Shown here: positions 56,701-64,000 of the stretch, in pieces
How the letters are laid out: the number at the start of each line of letters is the position of its first letter
How positions within the stretch are numbered: the stretch's first letter is position 1
NCBI GenBank assembly: GCA_025617745.1
Contig: CM046853.1
Span: 55,916,733 to 55,980,732 of the forward strand
DNA: 64,000 nucleotides
Direction: 5' to 3'
DNA from: Heliocidaris erythrogramma
Taxonomy: Eukaryota > Echinodermata > Echinoidea > Camarodonta > Echinometridae
Translations under genes and position numbers: made by a program
Notes under the pieces: model-generated
Told to the model about the DNA's origin: nothing
Seen by the model: only the letters and a program-made list of their open reading frames with translations
Databases searched by the model: none

Positions 56701-59700
56701 CTTGTGAACCTTCGGTCTCTTGAGTCTTCGGTCTTGTGATCCTTCTGATGACTTGTCAGAATCAAAGAGACCGAAACATGAGGTCTCATGAATCTTTGTT
56801 CTCTTGAACTTTTACACTAGTTGTTAAGGTCATGGGAAATGACACATCTCAACCTCGTGCATCTGAGGTCTTGTGAACTTTCCGTCAATTTAAAGTCCCA
56901 AACAGAACACATGTCGAACTCAATGCATGCTCTATTAAGGCTATATTGTTTCTGAATGGCCTTGATAAGAGTGTTGGCCACCTATATACCGAGCCAATTA
57001 GAGTATGACTAAGTGTTTGATGTGAGTACGGTAACCGGATCGGATTTCCCTGTAGAATTGCTAAGTGGTTTCAGTCCCATAGCAAGAATGTGATTTAAAA
57101 AAAAAATGTACTCAAGTTTTGACCTTTGTAGTATACCATATTTTACAGGCAGGTGTAAACGTATTTTAAAAAAAATTATCTTACATTTACAGACTTTCAT
57201 CACGTTCTTCACCGTTTTACACCATATAAGCTTACACTATTATACAACTTTCCAGGGTTTCTCTTGGTGTTAATGTGTTTTATTGCCTTTATAAATCCTC
57301 ATAGGTGAACGAAGAAACAGTACTGACAAGACTGGAATAGACGTACAGGTCCACATTTGCCGCAGAGAATAGGTTGTGGTCTTGTGGATTCTCTGGCTAC
57401 AGCCTCCTCCAGAAGAGGTAAAGGGCCCTTTTCCTGCCATGATATGAGATCGTCCATCGTATATTTAACCTGTTTTGTTCAAGGAGTTCACACTCTATTC
57501 TGGTTGGTATATTCTGGAAATTTTGTCTTGTTTGTATCACACAGATTGCGTTAGAATCCCTCTCTTTGCCACTCTTCGTCACCTTCAGCGTGAGATCGAC
57601 AACCTAAAGGCGGAGGTGGTTCTTCTTCGCCAGACCCAGAAGCAATGTCATCCTACAGAAGCTCCTCCTTCAGAGGTTGGAAAACTTAAAGACGGTAGGC
57701 CTTGTGTTGAATGTGCATGCACCGAGCTTCTTGAGCAGCATGGAATGTGTTTCAAAAAGAAGAATCAAGAACCAAGCAACCTTCTTCTCGCCTGTTGTCT
57801 GTCGTAGTTCTTCTTCTAAAGCTCGCTTTAGCTAGTGGTTGTGACTTAAAGCTGTCATGTGGCTATTTCTAACGTGTGTGATCCCGAAAAAGCTCCTGCA
57901 ACATGTGAAATGACGCTTTAACTTGCTAGATGTCTGCACCAAAGCCACCAAACCGCTGCCAATTGAAGTTCATGAGGTTGTCTTTCAAAGCCCTGTAAAC
58001 TGACGCACCTGGATCCCGTACCGTTGCATCTATGAATGTTTGATCTGTAATGCATTTTGTCCCATTTTTTTTAATGAATCTGTAACGGCTGAAAAATTAA
58101 TATCATACAAACCATTTGATTTTTATCACCCTGCTTTATTATGCTGTACGAGATACATCACCACCAGAATGGGAGTGCTCAATATTCCTTGCTCCTACAG
58201 TATTATCTGAAGACTCATTGATTTAAAGGTTCCTATAAGGTTTGTTATTCCGAAGGCTCATTTATCAGAAAAATTGTTATTCTGAAGGAACGAAAGATTG
58301 GAAAGATAGGAAAGATTGTTAAAGGCCTTTTTTTTCTAAAGGCTCTTTGTTTCAAATGTTCGTTTTTTCCGAAGGCTCGTTGTTCCGAAATGAATCGAAC
58401 AACCCTGGATGGTTGGAGCCTCTTTATTTCAACGGTTCGGTAATCCGGGGGATGTTCACTTCATGCAAGCCTTGATATTTCGAGGGTTTATTATTCTGAA
58501 GGTTCTCGTTGATCCGTAGGTTTGTTTTTTTCCGAAGTTTCCTAACTATTCTGAACCTTGGAAGCACTGTGGTACATTGATGAAGGCTTTTGATACGAGA
58601 GGTCCTGAGTTCAATCCTTGCTCGATGCTTACATAATTGGACAAGGTGTTTTACAGACATTTTCCCTCGTGAACCAGATTTATTTTGTGGGTAACTATCA
58701 ATGTTGGGATTATAATAATTACAGGGTTCTAAGGAAGTGGACTGATAAGGCCACCCTGGGTAAATAATACCATAAATATTATTGTTGATAAGGTTCGTTA
58801 ATCTGAAGGATCATTGTAATGCAAAAGTGAAATGATGTTCATATTGCCTCAATATTCCAAAGACTCGTTTATCTAAAATTTCATTAATTCTAAATTTTCG
58901 ATTTGTGATTCTTTGGATGACGAACCATTAGGGTAACGAAGTATTCATCTGCATGTTTAATTCTGTTTGTATCACCTATATACAAGTTTAAAAACCCGAA
59001 ATATTTCGCTTCAATATACTTACATGTGTTTTTCGCATTGTAGATTTAATACTGGACACAATTCATGTTTCACTACATTCTGTGGTCCTGTATAATTTGT
59101 TATTTGCTACTTGTAAATTTGTTATTTGTTTTTTATTGCCTCATTTCCACACCACTTCGTTTGTCAACACTGTGGTTTCCAAATGGACGACGCTACTTAC
59201 CCTTATTGATTCGATATCATTAAGATGTTATCCGCATTTAACCTTGTCTACCTTCTTGCATTTAATTGATTTATGTCCATTTTACCTCATCGAGATTTCA
59301 ATGTATGTCACACCACTTCCAAAAACACACACCTCCAATTAATCCGCATCCTAGAACATATGCATCGTGATAGTAACCATGGTAACAGCGTAATGCTGAT
59401 GCACCTGAAAGTCTCTTCGACAATAAGCACTGGTCAACTACATGTACTACTAAAAGTTCAAGCCTCTCTAGAAATTTATCAGTCATTATTGCCATGCCTT
59501 CTTCTTTGAGTGATACAAAATATTAACTTATTAGTTCATGTAGGAATGAGCTGTGAACATTTCGATTTTCTCCTTTACTTTACCATGGAGTCTGCTACTG
59601 GGGAGCGTTTCATCAAGCGTTTTGTCAGTGATTTTACCGACAAATTTGCTCTCAGCCAATCAGATGCAAGGATTTCAGTAGCTTATAACAGTTGTCGGTA

Positions 59701-62700
59701 AAAATCACTGACAAAACGCTTGATGAAACGCTCCCCAGATCTCCATGGTTTCACGGAAGTATGAAGCGGGTTTCACTTATGTACTCTCTAAAACAACATT
59801 ATATTTCATAAAATACATGAGATTATTTTGCTCATAATCAGTATGTACACTAGGTTTTCGAGAAACGGGGTGATGCCACTTGGAATTCTGTAATACGACC
59901 TTGTGATCACTTGTAATGCAATAATTGCTTGTTAATCAAATCGCAAGAATCTCTCGACCGTACAGAGCAAGATGCTTCAACGGTGACCTAATTTTCCAAA
60001 GGATTTACTTAAGTCAACTCATCACGCATGTTTAACAAAAGTGTCGATTTTAATCATCCATACTTCTTTTCGATTTCGATATGATTGGAGACTTAAAAGT
60101 GCTACACTAGGTACTTCATCATCCTGTAACAGAATTCTCATTTCAAGCTATTTAAAGGCATGGTTCAATAATTTAATAAGAGTAGTCTATGATTATTGAA
60201 CATGATACAATGGGTGCTTTTACGCTCGGTGTTGGTGTTTCGTGTTGGTGTTCAGAGCAAAGATTCTCCTAAAATCGAGCTCCAACACCGCTGTTCAGAT
60301 TAAGGAGCCGATACCGATATCCTAACAAAGCGCATCCATAGCTGAACACTGCATGTAATGGCTTAGCTCTACTAACACCATTCTTAAAGAAGAAAATTTT
60401 GTTTTTAACCACTGAATTATTAGTCTAGAATATCGTAAAAATTGCACGAGTAGTCCGGTAATTCTAAAAGCAATCCTTATTTGATCTAGAGACCGGTAAG
60501 AACTTCACAGAAATGGATAGTATTGACAGGAACAGTAAGTTCAGATCTAATCTAGTTTTTCACTTGCAGCAGAAAATGCTGCGGTAGGAATGCAGCTAAA
60601 CACCGGATCGGACGGCGCAGAACGTACATGCACGGCAAACGGCCAAATTTCGGGCATCGGCTCAGATTAGCCGTGAAGTGTCATTACTTTTGTATTGTGA
60701 TTGTTTATTTAGAGCTCATCCTAGTTAATAATGTGGATTCTCTGGGTCTTTTACTACGGAATATGTTACATCGTATTTATCAAATCTATCTGGAAAAAAA
60801 AGATTTTTTATTCACTCCTTCCGCCCATTTAAAAAGCAAAGTAGTTCCTTTCCGGGTGCTCTATATCGAACGGTAGACTAAATGTTGGCATAGATTTAAT
60901 TTCAGACCTATATTATGAACATACTACATGTAATAACACCTGTAAAATTACACTTTGAATGATGCCTCCTGACTTTATTTCTCACAGCTAATCACCAAAA
61001 TTTCCCATATCTAGCATTCAAGTACCAAGACCAACACCAACACCGAACGTGAAATGAACATGTCTTAATCCCTAGGGGCTAGGGGTATAGTTTTAGTGAA
61101 CGGAATTTTGTACATGAAATTAAACACCGACTGCCGAGCTCGGTTCAGCAGACAACATTGGACAAAAATTAAACACCGGCAACCAGAACTACGTCAGAAA
61201 ATCAGAGGTCAACACCTAACACCTACTGATTTTTTTCTCATTTCATAGTGGGTGTTAGATCATGATTTCGCGGCAAAATAAACATTAACCCCAAACACCA
61301 ACACCGAGCGTGAACATCAAAGCAAAGTTTGATGTTGTAATTCTTTATTGCTGATGAGTCAGAACCTTGCCTGATGATCGTGTCTTGGTCTTCTTACACT
61401 CCGTATGAAGGAAATTGTTGTCAGTTATACTCTATGAATGTTTCATTCTTTTTTTGATTTATGTAAACGAATTTCCATTGTCTGAAACTAAATCCTATAT
61501 AACAATGATAATCAAAATTTGTGTTCCCCCTCTTTTTCGTCCCTCTTTTTACAGCGGCTGTTACGGTCAACTATGCCTCCTGTCTCCTCACGAAAAGCGG
61601 CAACGGCGAGATCGTAGGCAGGGTGGATCTCAGAGAACAGGTGCGTATGAAACCACCAACAATATTGAATCATGATTTTTGTCTGTGGCAATGACGGTAA
61701 GGTGATTATGGATGAACCGTAAAAATAATGATTATGTTAGGAACTGTGAATTTGACCAAAATTGTTTCTGTCATTGTACGTGGCAGCTGCTAAGGGTTCC
61801 CGGTAAGGCGGAAAACTGATTTTGACGGCATTGTAAATCTCAGATTTCCAACCCAAACCGGAAATTTTGGCCGTGAAGTCGATATTCGCAAAACAATATT
61901 TTTGAGGGAGTCGTTATTTCCTCTGATTCCGTAGTTCTTAGAGGAATGAAATCTTTTCCGTTTTTTCTAACGTAGCATAAGTCCAGAATCATATGGGTTA
62001 TATCATACAATATGAAAATATGCACACGAAGGCTTCTGATGTATAAATGGTGTAGTCGTGTTCTTACTAATCTCCATCATACAAACTTGAAATTGGTTTC
62101 TGCTCATCAATCATAATGATATCGTTTTGAATACAGGAGAAAGGGAATCAATAATAAAATCAAGTAAATAATTGTGTCAAGGAATACAAACGGAATGATG
62201 AAAATGAGGCAACTAAACATGACGATTAATTAGATTATAATAGACAACGATATACCTGCCATAGACGATTTCACAAATTATTATCGAAGGATGTAGGCTT
62301 ACGTGGATTCATCAGTCTATACACTGAGCTTATCCAACTTTCGTAGATGATGGTATAGATTTCAATCTTATGGATCATAACAGTTTTATTTAGAGCTGAA
62401 AATGTACATAAATTATCGTACTTGGAGAAAGAAGAATATATGCAAGCTAACACCCGGCACAAACTTTAGGCTTGTTATAAGGTAACAAGATTTGCGGTTT
62501 GAATAATACATTTTGGGTGTCTAATTTGGATACTGGCACATACAAGTGACAAAACCATGGTCGTTCTCCCATTTTAAGATGAATGGGATTCAGGTATCTA
62601 GTGTACGTGATATTCTCCACAACGGTGAGATTTTCGTTTTGTACTTCTGCCCCACCTCCTTCTGCCCGGTTAAACTGATTTATTTTCTATTGCTTATCAA

Positions 62701-63762
62701 TAACATCAGTTTTGCTTCTCATAAAAATACGAATAGCATAACGATTTTTTTCACGGTCGTTTGACGTCCATAACCAAGCAGCAGTAAAATATGCGAACTC
62801 ATCTGCGGATTAGGGCACTTGGTGTTTTGTAAGAACATGGGAGACATTTTCGCCGCCGCCATTCGGATTGACGCCCTTTGACGAAATGATAATCTGCCTG
62901 AAATCTTAGCAAAGAGAGCTCAACAGTGTTGCCCAGCTATATTAATATGCGAAATGCATTCCACACGGTTCAAATTATGCACGTTCAATTCAATGCTTTT
63001 GTAAGGCCGGTTTGCAAATTCAAGTAATCAAGCGACTTCGCAACAACTGATTGCGAGAACGGTTTGTATTTCGAAGAAATTCATCTCGACTATTCTTTCA
63101 TGATCGTCATCTTTATTTTGTATGTTTCAGAGTGACACAAACGTACTTCAGGTGTGCCTGCAGGTTGATGGTGCGAAGCTCAGTTTGGCTGCAAACAGCA
63201 AACATGGATTTCACGTACACACCTATGGCAACATCAGCGGTTCCTGCGGAACCACAGGCGGACATTACAACCCAGATGGTGTAAATCACGCAAGCCCAAC
63301 ATCGACTACGAGGTAATAAGATGATTCATTTTTTTTTCAATTAGTCGTTTTCGGGGTAAAATGAAGTGCAGTACAATCTTGAAGGAGAACGTGTGATTCG
63401 TGTAAATGTATGCACATGCACATGATGAAGTTGATGGAATTCTCACCGGCATTGGCACTTCATAAATAGGCGTGGCATTTCGATTCCACTTCATCTGAAA
63501 AAAAAAACATTGCTAAGCTTCTGGTACAGGGATACCATAGAAGTTCCAGTTCAAGGACAATAACCATAACATAAATATATGTTGATTAAAAATTGTGTAT
63601 ATCGTTCTTCATGTCTTTCTTGTTTGTATTTTCCATACATGCAGGCATGTAGGTGACTTTGGTAACGTTCAAGCAGACGCCTCAGGTGATATTGATGTGA
63701 GCTTCAACGATACCGTGGCATCCTTGATCGGAGATAAAGCAATCATTGGGCGAGGATTCGTG
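44677..63762 (+). CDS. Secreted Cu/Zn superoxide dismutase (5' part, truncated by window end)
   Basis: Exons 44677-44728, 61555-61640, 63131-63312 and 63645-63762 keep frame and encode a signal peptide followed by the Cu/Zn SOD beta-barrel up to GRGFV. An optional exon at 57545-57694 also fits. The enzyme converts superoxide to oxygen and hydrogen peroxide. Visible active-site residues are both His of HGFHVH, the bridging His of GGHYNP, His of VNHA, and His and Asp of RHVGD. The Cys of GSCG corresponds to the one forming the intrasubunit disulfide. The last copper-ligand His, the electrostatic loop and the partner Cys lie beyond the window. The leader plus extra Cys residues point to an extracellular (EC-SOD) form; whether it is an SOD3 orthologue needs phylogeny. 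Confidence 0.85.
44977..45203. mobile_element. TIR MITE of 227 bp
   Basis: The left end AATAGACCTGTTTACTAAT pairs with the right end ATTAGTAAACAGGTCTATT across about 35 bp of inverted repeat, including GCATACTTTTTG against CAAAAAGTG. TA at both borders could be part of a Tc1/mariner-type target duplication. There is no coding capacity. Confidence 0.8.
45296..45495 (-). mobile_element. 3' end fragment of a non-LTR retrotransposon (probable)
   Basis: Read on the minus strand the block ends in AATAAATCTGAATCTGAATC, a short-repeat tail usual at 3' ends of CR1/L2-like elements in marine invertebrates. The 69-codon frame upstream ends in MNKSESEST because it reads through this tail. No RT motif is left, so the identification rests on the tail alone. 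Confidence 0.5.
45564..45744. mobile_element. hAT-like element, CAGTGGCGGAT family
   Basis: Ends CAGTGGCGGATTTAGG and CTTGGATCCGCCCTTG are inverted repeats. The flanks GGTGGCTC (45556-45563) and GGTGGTTC (45745-45752) match at seven of eight positions, an 8-bp target duplication. A poly-C run then a poly-G run near 45597-45627 form an internal hairpin-prone block. Confidence 0.78.
46535..46720 (+). repeat. Interspersed repeat with TTAGGG-like core, copy 3
   Basis: It begins with GGCTTTATTTCGTCACAG and has TTTTAGGGTTGCGATTGGG, GGATTAGGATTA, GAATTCGATTATTG, GAAATTGATCGCGG and GCTGTGTCGTGGAACC. The order of motifs matches copies 1 and 2. It has no coding content. Confidence 0.6.
47799..47942 (+). 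mobile_element. Fold-back element family F, copy 1
   Basis: The ends GGTCCTGTTTCATAAAAC and TGATGAAACGCCTCCC are imperfect inverted repeats. The core reads TTATAAGCTACTGAAATCCT, then GCATCTGATTGGCTGAGAGC and AAATTTGTCGGTAAAAATCA. The same core occurs at 49408-49559 and, inverted, at 59582-59749. It is about 140 bp long with no coding content. Confidence 0.82.
49036..49285. mobile_element. hAT-like element, CAGTGGCGTAAC family
   Basis: Ends CAGTGGCGTAACTAC and CCACGCTACGCCATAG are inverted repeats. ATAAAACC occurs at 49028-49035 and 49286-49293, a perfect 8-bp target duplication. A poly-C run near 49218-49234 lies inside. No transposase frame is present. Confidence 0.85.
49408..49559 (+). mobile_element. 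Fold-back element family F, copy 2
   Basis: Ends GGTCCTGTATTATAAAACG and GTTTTATGAAACGGGGCCC form the stem. The core has TTATAAGCTACTGAAATCCT and GCATCTTATTGGCTGAGAGC, nearly identical to copy 1. The right inner arm differs, reading GTTGTTACTGATAACAAG. Confidence 0.82.
49731..50474 (+). repeat. Direct duplication of about 185 bp
   Basis: The segments 49731-49915 and about 50288-50474 share the same order: TATTAGAC-TTCAAAAG-CATATGTTCGGA, a TATATATA run, TTCTACGATC-type sequence and AAATTGTCTTTGGGATCCCAT. The copies are diverged by point changes and small indels and lie about 557 bp apart. No terminal inverted repeat is evident. Confidence 0.7.
51890..52430 (+). repeat. GA-rich polypurine region
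   Basis: Roughly 540 bp are dominated by GAGAGAGA and related A/G words, interrupted by a partly repeated piece (TCTATTGGAGTAAG-CAACC at about 52109 and 52199). The minus-strand Ser/Leu-rich frames at 52201-52506 come from this tract. Confidence 0.85.
56380..56830 (+). repeat. Tandem repeat with a period near 70 bp, six degenerate units
   Basis: Units are recognised by GGTCTTGTGAACCT followed by GGTCTCTTGAAC and then GAGACCGAAA. They recur near 56415, 56487, 56557, 56629, 56697 and 56782, so spacing is about 68-85 bp. Each unit itself contains a shorter GGTCTNNTGAAC-type subrepeat. The 73- and 86-codon frames on the two strands are made by the repeat. Confidence 0.8.
57545..57694 (+). CDS. 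Candidate SOD exon encoding an N-terminal coiled coil
   Basis: The acceptor TATCACACAG at 57535-57544 is followed by 150 nt, then a modest donor GTAGGC at 57695. Phase 1 at both ends matches the signal-peptide exon upstream and the SOD exon downstream, so it can be included without breaking frame, adding 50 residues. It encodes a heptad-like amphipathic helix, [20 protein letters not shown], then a Cys/Pro/Thr linker ([17 protein letters not shown]). Codon use is GC-rich compared with the flanks. Vertebrate EC-SOD also has an N-terminal helical tetramerisation region, so an oligomerisation role is plausible but inferred. Alternatively the exon is terminal and reads on to TAG at 57805-57807, giving a small Cys-rich secreted protein. 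Confidence 0.5.
58225..58910 (+). repeat. Degenerate TTCCGAAGGCTCGTT tandem array, interrupted by a SINE
   Basis: Short units such as TTATTCCGAAGGCTC, TTATTCTGAAGG, TTCCGAAGGCTCGTTGTTCC and TTAATCTGAAGGATC run from about 58225 to 58560 and again from about 58793 to 58910. Period is roughly 20-30 bp with much decay. The interruption at 58560-58792 is a SINE. Confidence 0.72.
58560..58792 (+). mobile_element. tRNA-derived SINE, copy B
   Basis: A tRNA-like head reads GTGGTACATTGATGAAGGC, then GATACGAGAGGTCCTGAG and the B-box-like GAGTTCAATCC. The body continues with GACAAGGTGTTTTACAGAC and ends in CCACCCTGGGTAAATAATACC before an ATT-rich tail. The end of the body matches minus-strand copy A at 32828-33050. 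It is not a working tRNA gene. Confidence 0.8.
59582..59749 (-). mobile_element. Fold-back element family F, copy 3 (inverted, longest stem)
   Basis: ACCATGGAG and then CTGGGGAGCGTTTCATCAAG at the left are mirrored by CTTGATGAAACGCTCCCCAG and CTCCATGGT at the right. The stem runs on through GCGTTTTGTCAGTGATTTT, so each arm is over 45 bp with few mismatches. The core is the reverse complement of copies 1 and 2 (CTCTCAGCCAATCAGATGCA). The near-identity of the arms suggests it is younger than the other copies. Confidence 0.88.
60217..61316. mobile_element. 1.1-kb inverted-repeat DNA element
   Basis: TTTTACGCTCGGTGTTGGTG near 60218 is mirrored by CACCAACACCGAGCGTGAA near 61296. Extra internal copies of the CAACACC motif occur near 60285 (GCTCCAACACCG) and 61029-61055 (ACCAACACCGAACGTGAAA). 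No transposase frame is present, so it is non-autonomous. Target duplication is unclear. Confidence 0.72.
61555..61640 (+). CDS. SOD catalytic-domain exon A
   Basis: The acceptor TTTTTACAG is followed by 86 nt: two bases completing a codon begun upstream, then 28 codons to the donor GTGCGT at 61641 (phase 0). It encodes [20 protein letters not shown] then GRVDLREQ, matching the first two beta strands of Cu/Zn SOD, with the usual G-I-G-V pattern. The Cys in NYASC is not present in cytosolic SOD1 and may form an extra disulfide. The larger open frame that overlaps here is in a different phase and not real. Confidence 0.85.
61641..63130 (+). other. SOD intron, 1,490 bp
   Basis: It runs GTGCGT to ATGTTTCAG. 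It is AT-rich and no repeat or other gene is recognised in it. Confidence 0.8.
63131..63312 (+). CDS. SOD catalytic-domain exon B (copper and zinc ligands)
   Basis: The 182-nt exon starts in phase 0 and ends two bases into an Arg codon, with donor GTAATA at 63313. It encodes [10 protein letters not shown], then [10 protein letters not shown] with two copper-binding His, [12 protein letters not shown] with the disulfide Cys and bridging His, and VNHA with a zinc-binding His. Spacing from GFHVH to GHYNP matches the family. An additional Cys (LQVC) sits on an early strand, where extracellular SODs may carry an extra disulfide with the Cys of the previous exon; that pairing is inference. Confidence 0.95.
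63313..63644 (+). other. SOD intron, 332 bp
   Basis: It runs GTAATA to ATACATGCAG, with no other feature. Confidence 0.85.
63645..63762 (+). CDS. SOD catalytic-domain exon C
   Basis: It completes the split Arg and encodes [10 protein letters not shown], with the zinc-binding His and Asp, then a beta strand, then [14 protein letters not shown], ending at donor GTAAGT (63763) in phase 0. This is the canonical zinc-loop end and the Greek-key stretch before the VHE/VHA copper-ligand His. The next exon, carrying the last copper His, the electrostatic loop and the C-terminal Cys, must lie beyond 64000. Confidence 0.95.
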
Positions 63763-64000
63763 GTAAGTTCTCTTCTTTCTTTTCTTTTTGTAAATTTCAT
63801 AATAGCATTAAGCCCACAATGAGCAAGAAAAAAGGATAAAATGAAGACAAGAAGACTGAACCTGGAGACGGGGAGGGAAAGATGGGGTGGGTGAATGGAA
63901 TATAATGAGGGAAGAAATGGTCGACAATGGAGTGATTCTTGATCAGTGACTAGTGATTGATAAAACGTTACAGTGGCGGATCCAGGAATTTGAAATAGGG
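63763..64000 (+). other. Start of the next SOD intron, with a transposon end
   Basis: Intron sequence follows the GTAAGT donor. From 63971 it reads CAGTGGCGGATCCAGG then AATTTGAAAT, the reverse complement of the right end of the element at 41258-41400. A copy of that family therefore begins here and runs off the window. Confidence 0.75.

Larger units (their letters stand above)
44729..57544 (+). other. Large SOD intron
   Basis: No further exon is convincing. It contains a TIR MITE (44977-45203), a retrotransposon 3' fragment (45296-45495), hAT-like elements (45564-45744 and 49036-49285), two fold-back copies (47799-47942 and 49408-49559), a TTAGGG-like repeat (46535-46720), a direct duplication (49731-50474), a poly-C run near 50941-50957, a GA-rich region (51890-52430) and a minisatellite (56380-56830). 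The stretch 52700-56380 has nothing recognisable apart from repeated GGACAA-type motifs near 53390-53470. Open frames at 53604-53852 and 55329-55583 have no motifs or supported splice borders. Confidence 0.6.
57695..61554 (+). other. Intron or intergenic DNA before the SOD domain exons
   Basis: It contains an open continuation of the coiled-coil exon to 57807, a degenerate tandem array interrupted by a SINE (58225-58910), fold-back copy 3 (59582-59749) and a larger inverted-repeat element (60217-61316). No additional exon is recognised. It ends in a pyrimidine tract, CCCTCTTTTTACAG. Confidence 0.65.

Noticed and set aside
56518..56789. Open frames of 73 and 86 codons on the two strands
   Set aside because: Both are repetitive translations of the 70-bp tandem repeat.
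61415..61675. 86-codon plus-strand open frame over the SOD exon
   Set aside because: It uses the wrong frame; the frame that matches Cu/Zn SOD begins only at the 61555 acceptor.
1..64000. CRISPR arrays, operons, phage or bacterial gene clusters
   Set aside because: Introns with GT-AG borders, SINEs and non-LTR elements show this is animal nuclear DNA, and no repeat-spacer array is present.

Overview
This is animal nuclear DNA: AT-rich, gene-poor, with long introns, GT-AG splice sites and dense interspersed repeats. The repeat mix (CR1/L2-like retrotransposon, tRNA-derived SINEs, many short fold-back elements, hAT-like elements ending in CAGTGGCG, long TC/GA tracts, poly-C/poly-G runs) together with the two genes suggests a marine invertebrate deuterostome, most likely an echinoderm and perhaps a sea urchin. 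That assignment is inference from repeat style and protein resemblance.

Two genes are supported, both on the plus strand. The first is a complete TMEM26 orthologue in six coding exons (5169-5368, 30443-30614, 31303-31503, 35039-35191, 37836-38155, 40594-40948). All exon junctions keep frame and give a 466-residue protein with about eight membrane segments. Its first intron is 25 kb and its fifth intron holds a 1.4-kb minisatellite. The second is the 5' part of a secreted Cu/Zn superoxide dismutase gene: a signal-peptide exon at 44677-44728 and catalytic-domain exons at 61555-61640, 63131-63312 and 63645-63762. The gene runs off the right edge before the last copper/zinc-loop exon. A phase-compatible exon at 57545-57694 would add an N-terminal coiled coil, which may be an oligomerisation segment; this is the most interesting biological prediction here.

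Layout: 1-5168, intergenic with a CpG-rich inverted-repeat element and a short duplication; 5169-40948, TMEM26, with a decayed CR1/L2-like element (9425-12350, minus strand), SINEs and fold-back elements in its introns; 40949-44676, intergenic with a piggyBac-like TTAA element; 44677-64000, the SOD gene, whose large introns carry fold-back elements, hAT-like elements with 8-bp target duplications, minisatellites and a SINE that interrupts a tandem array.

The two genes have no known functional link. I found no rRNA or functional tRNA gene and no CRISPR array. No wholly new system is evident; the value lies in the gene models and in dated, nested repeat insertions.
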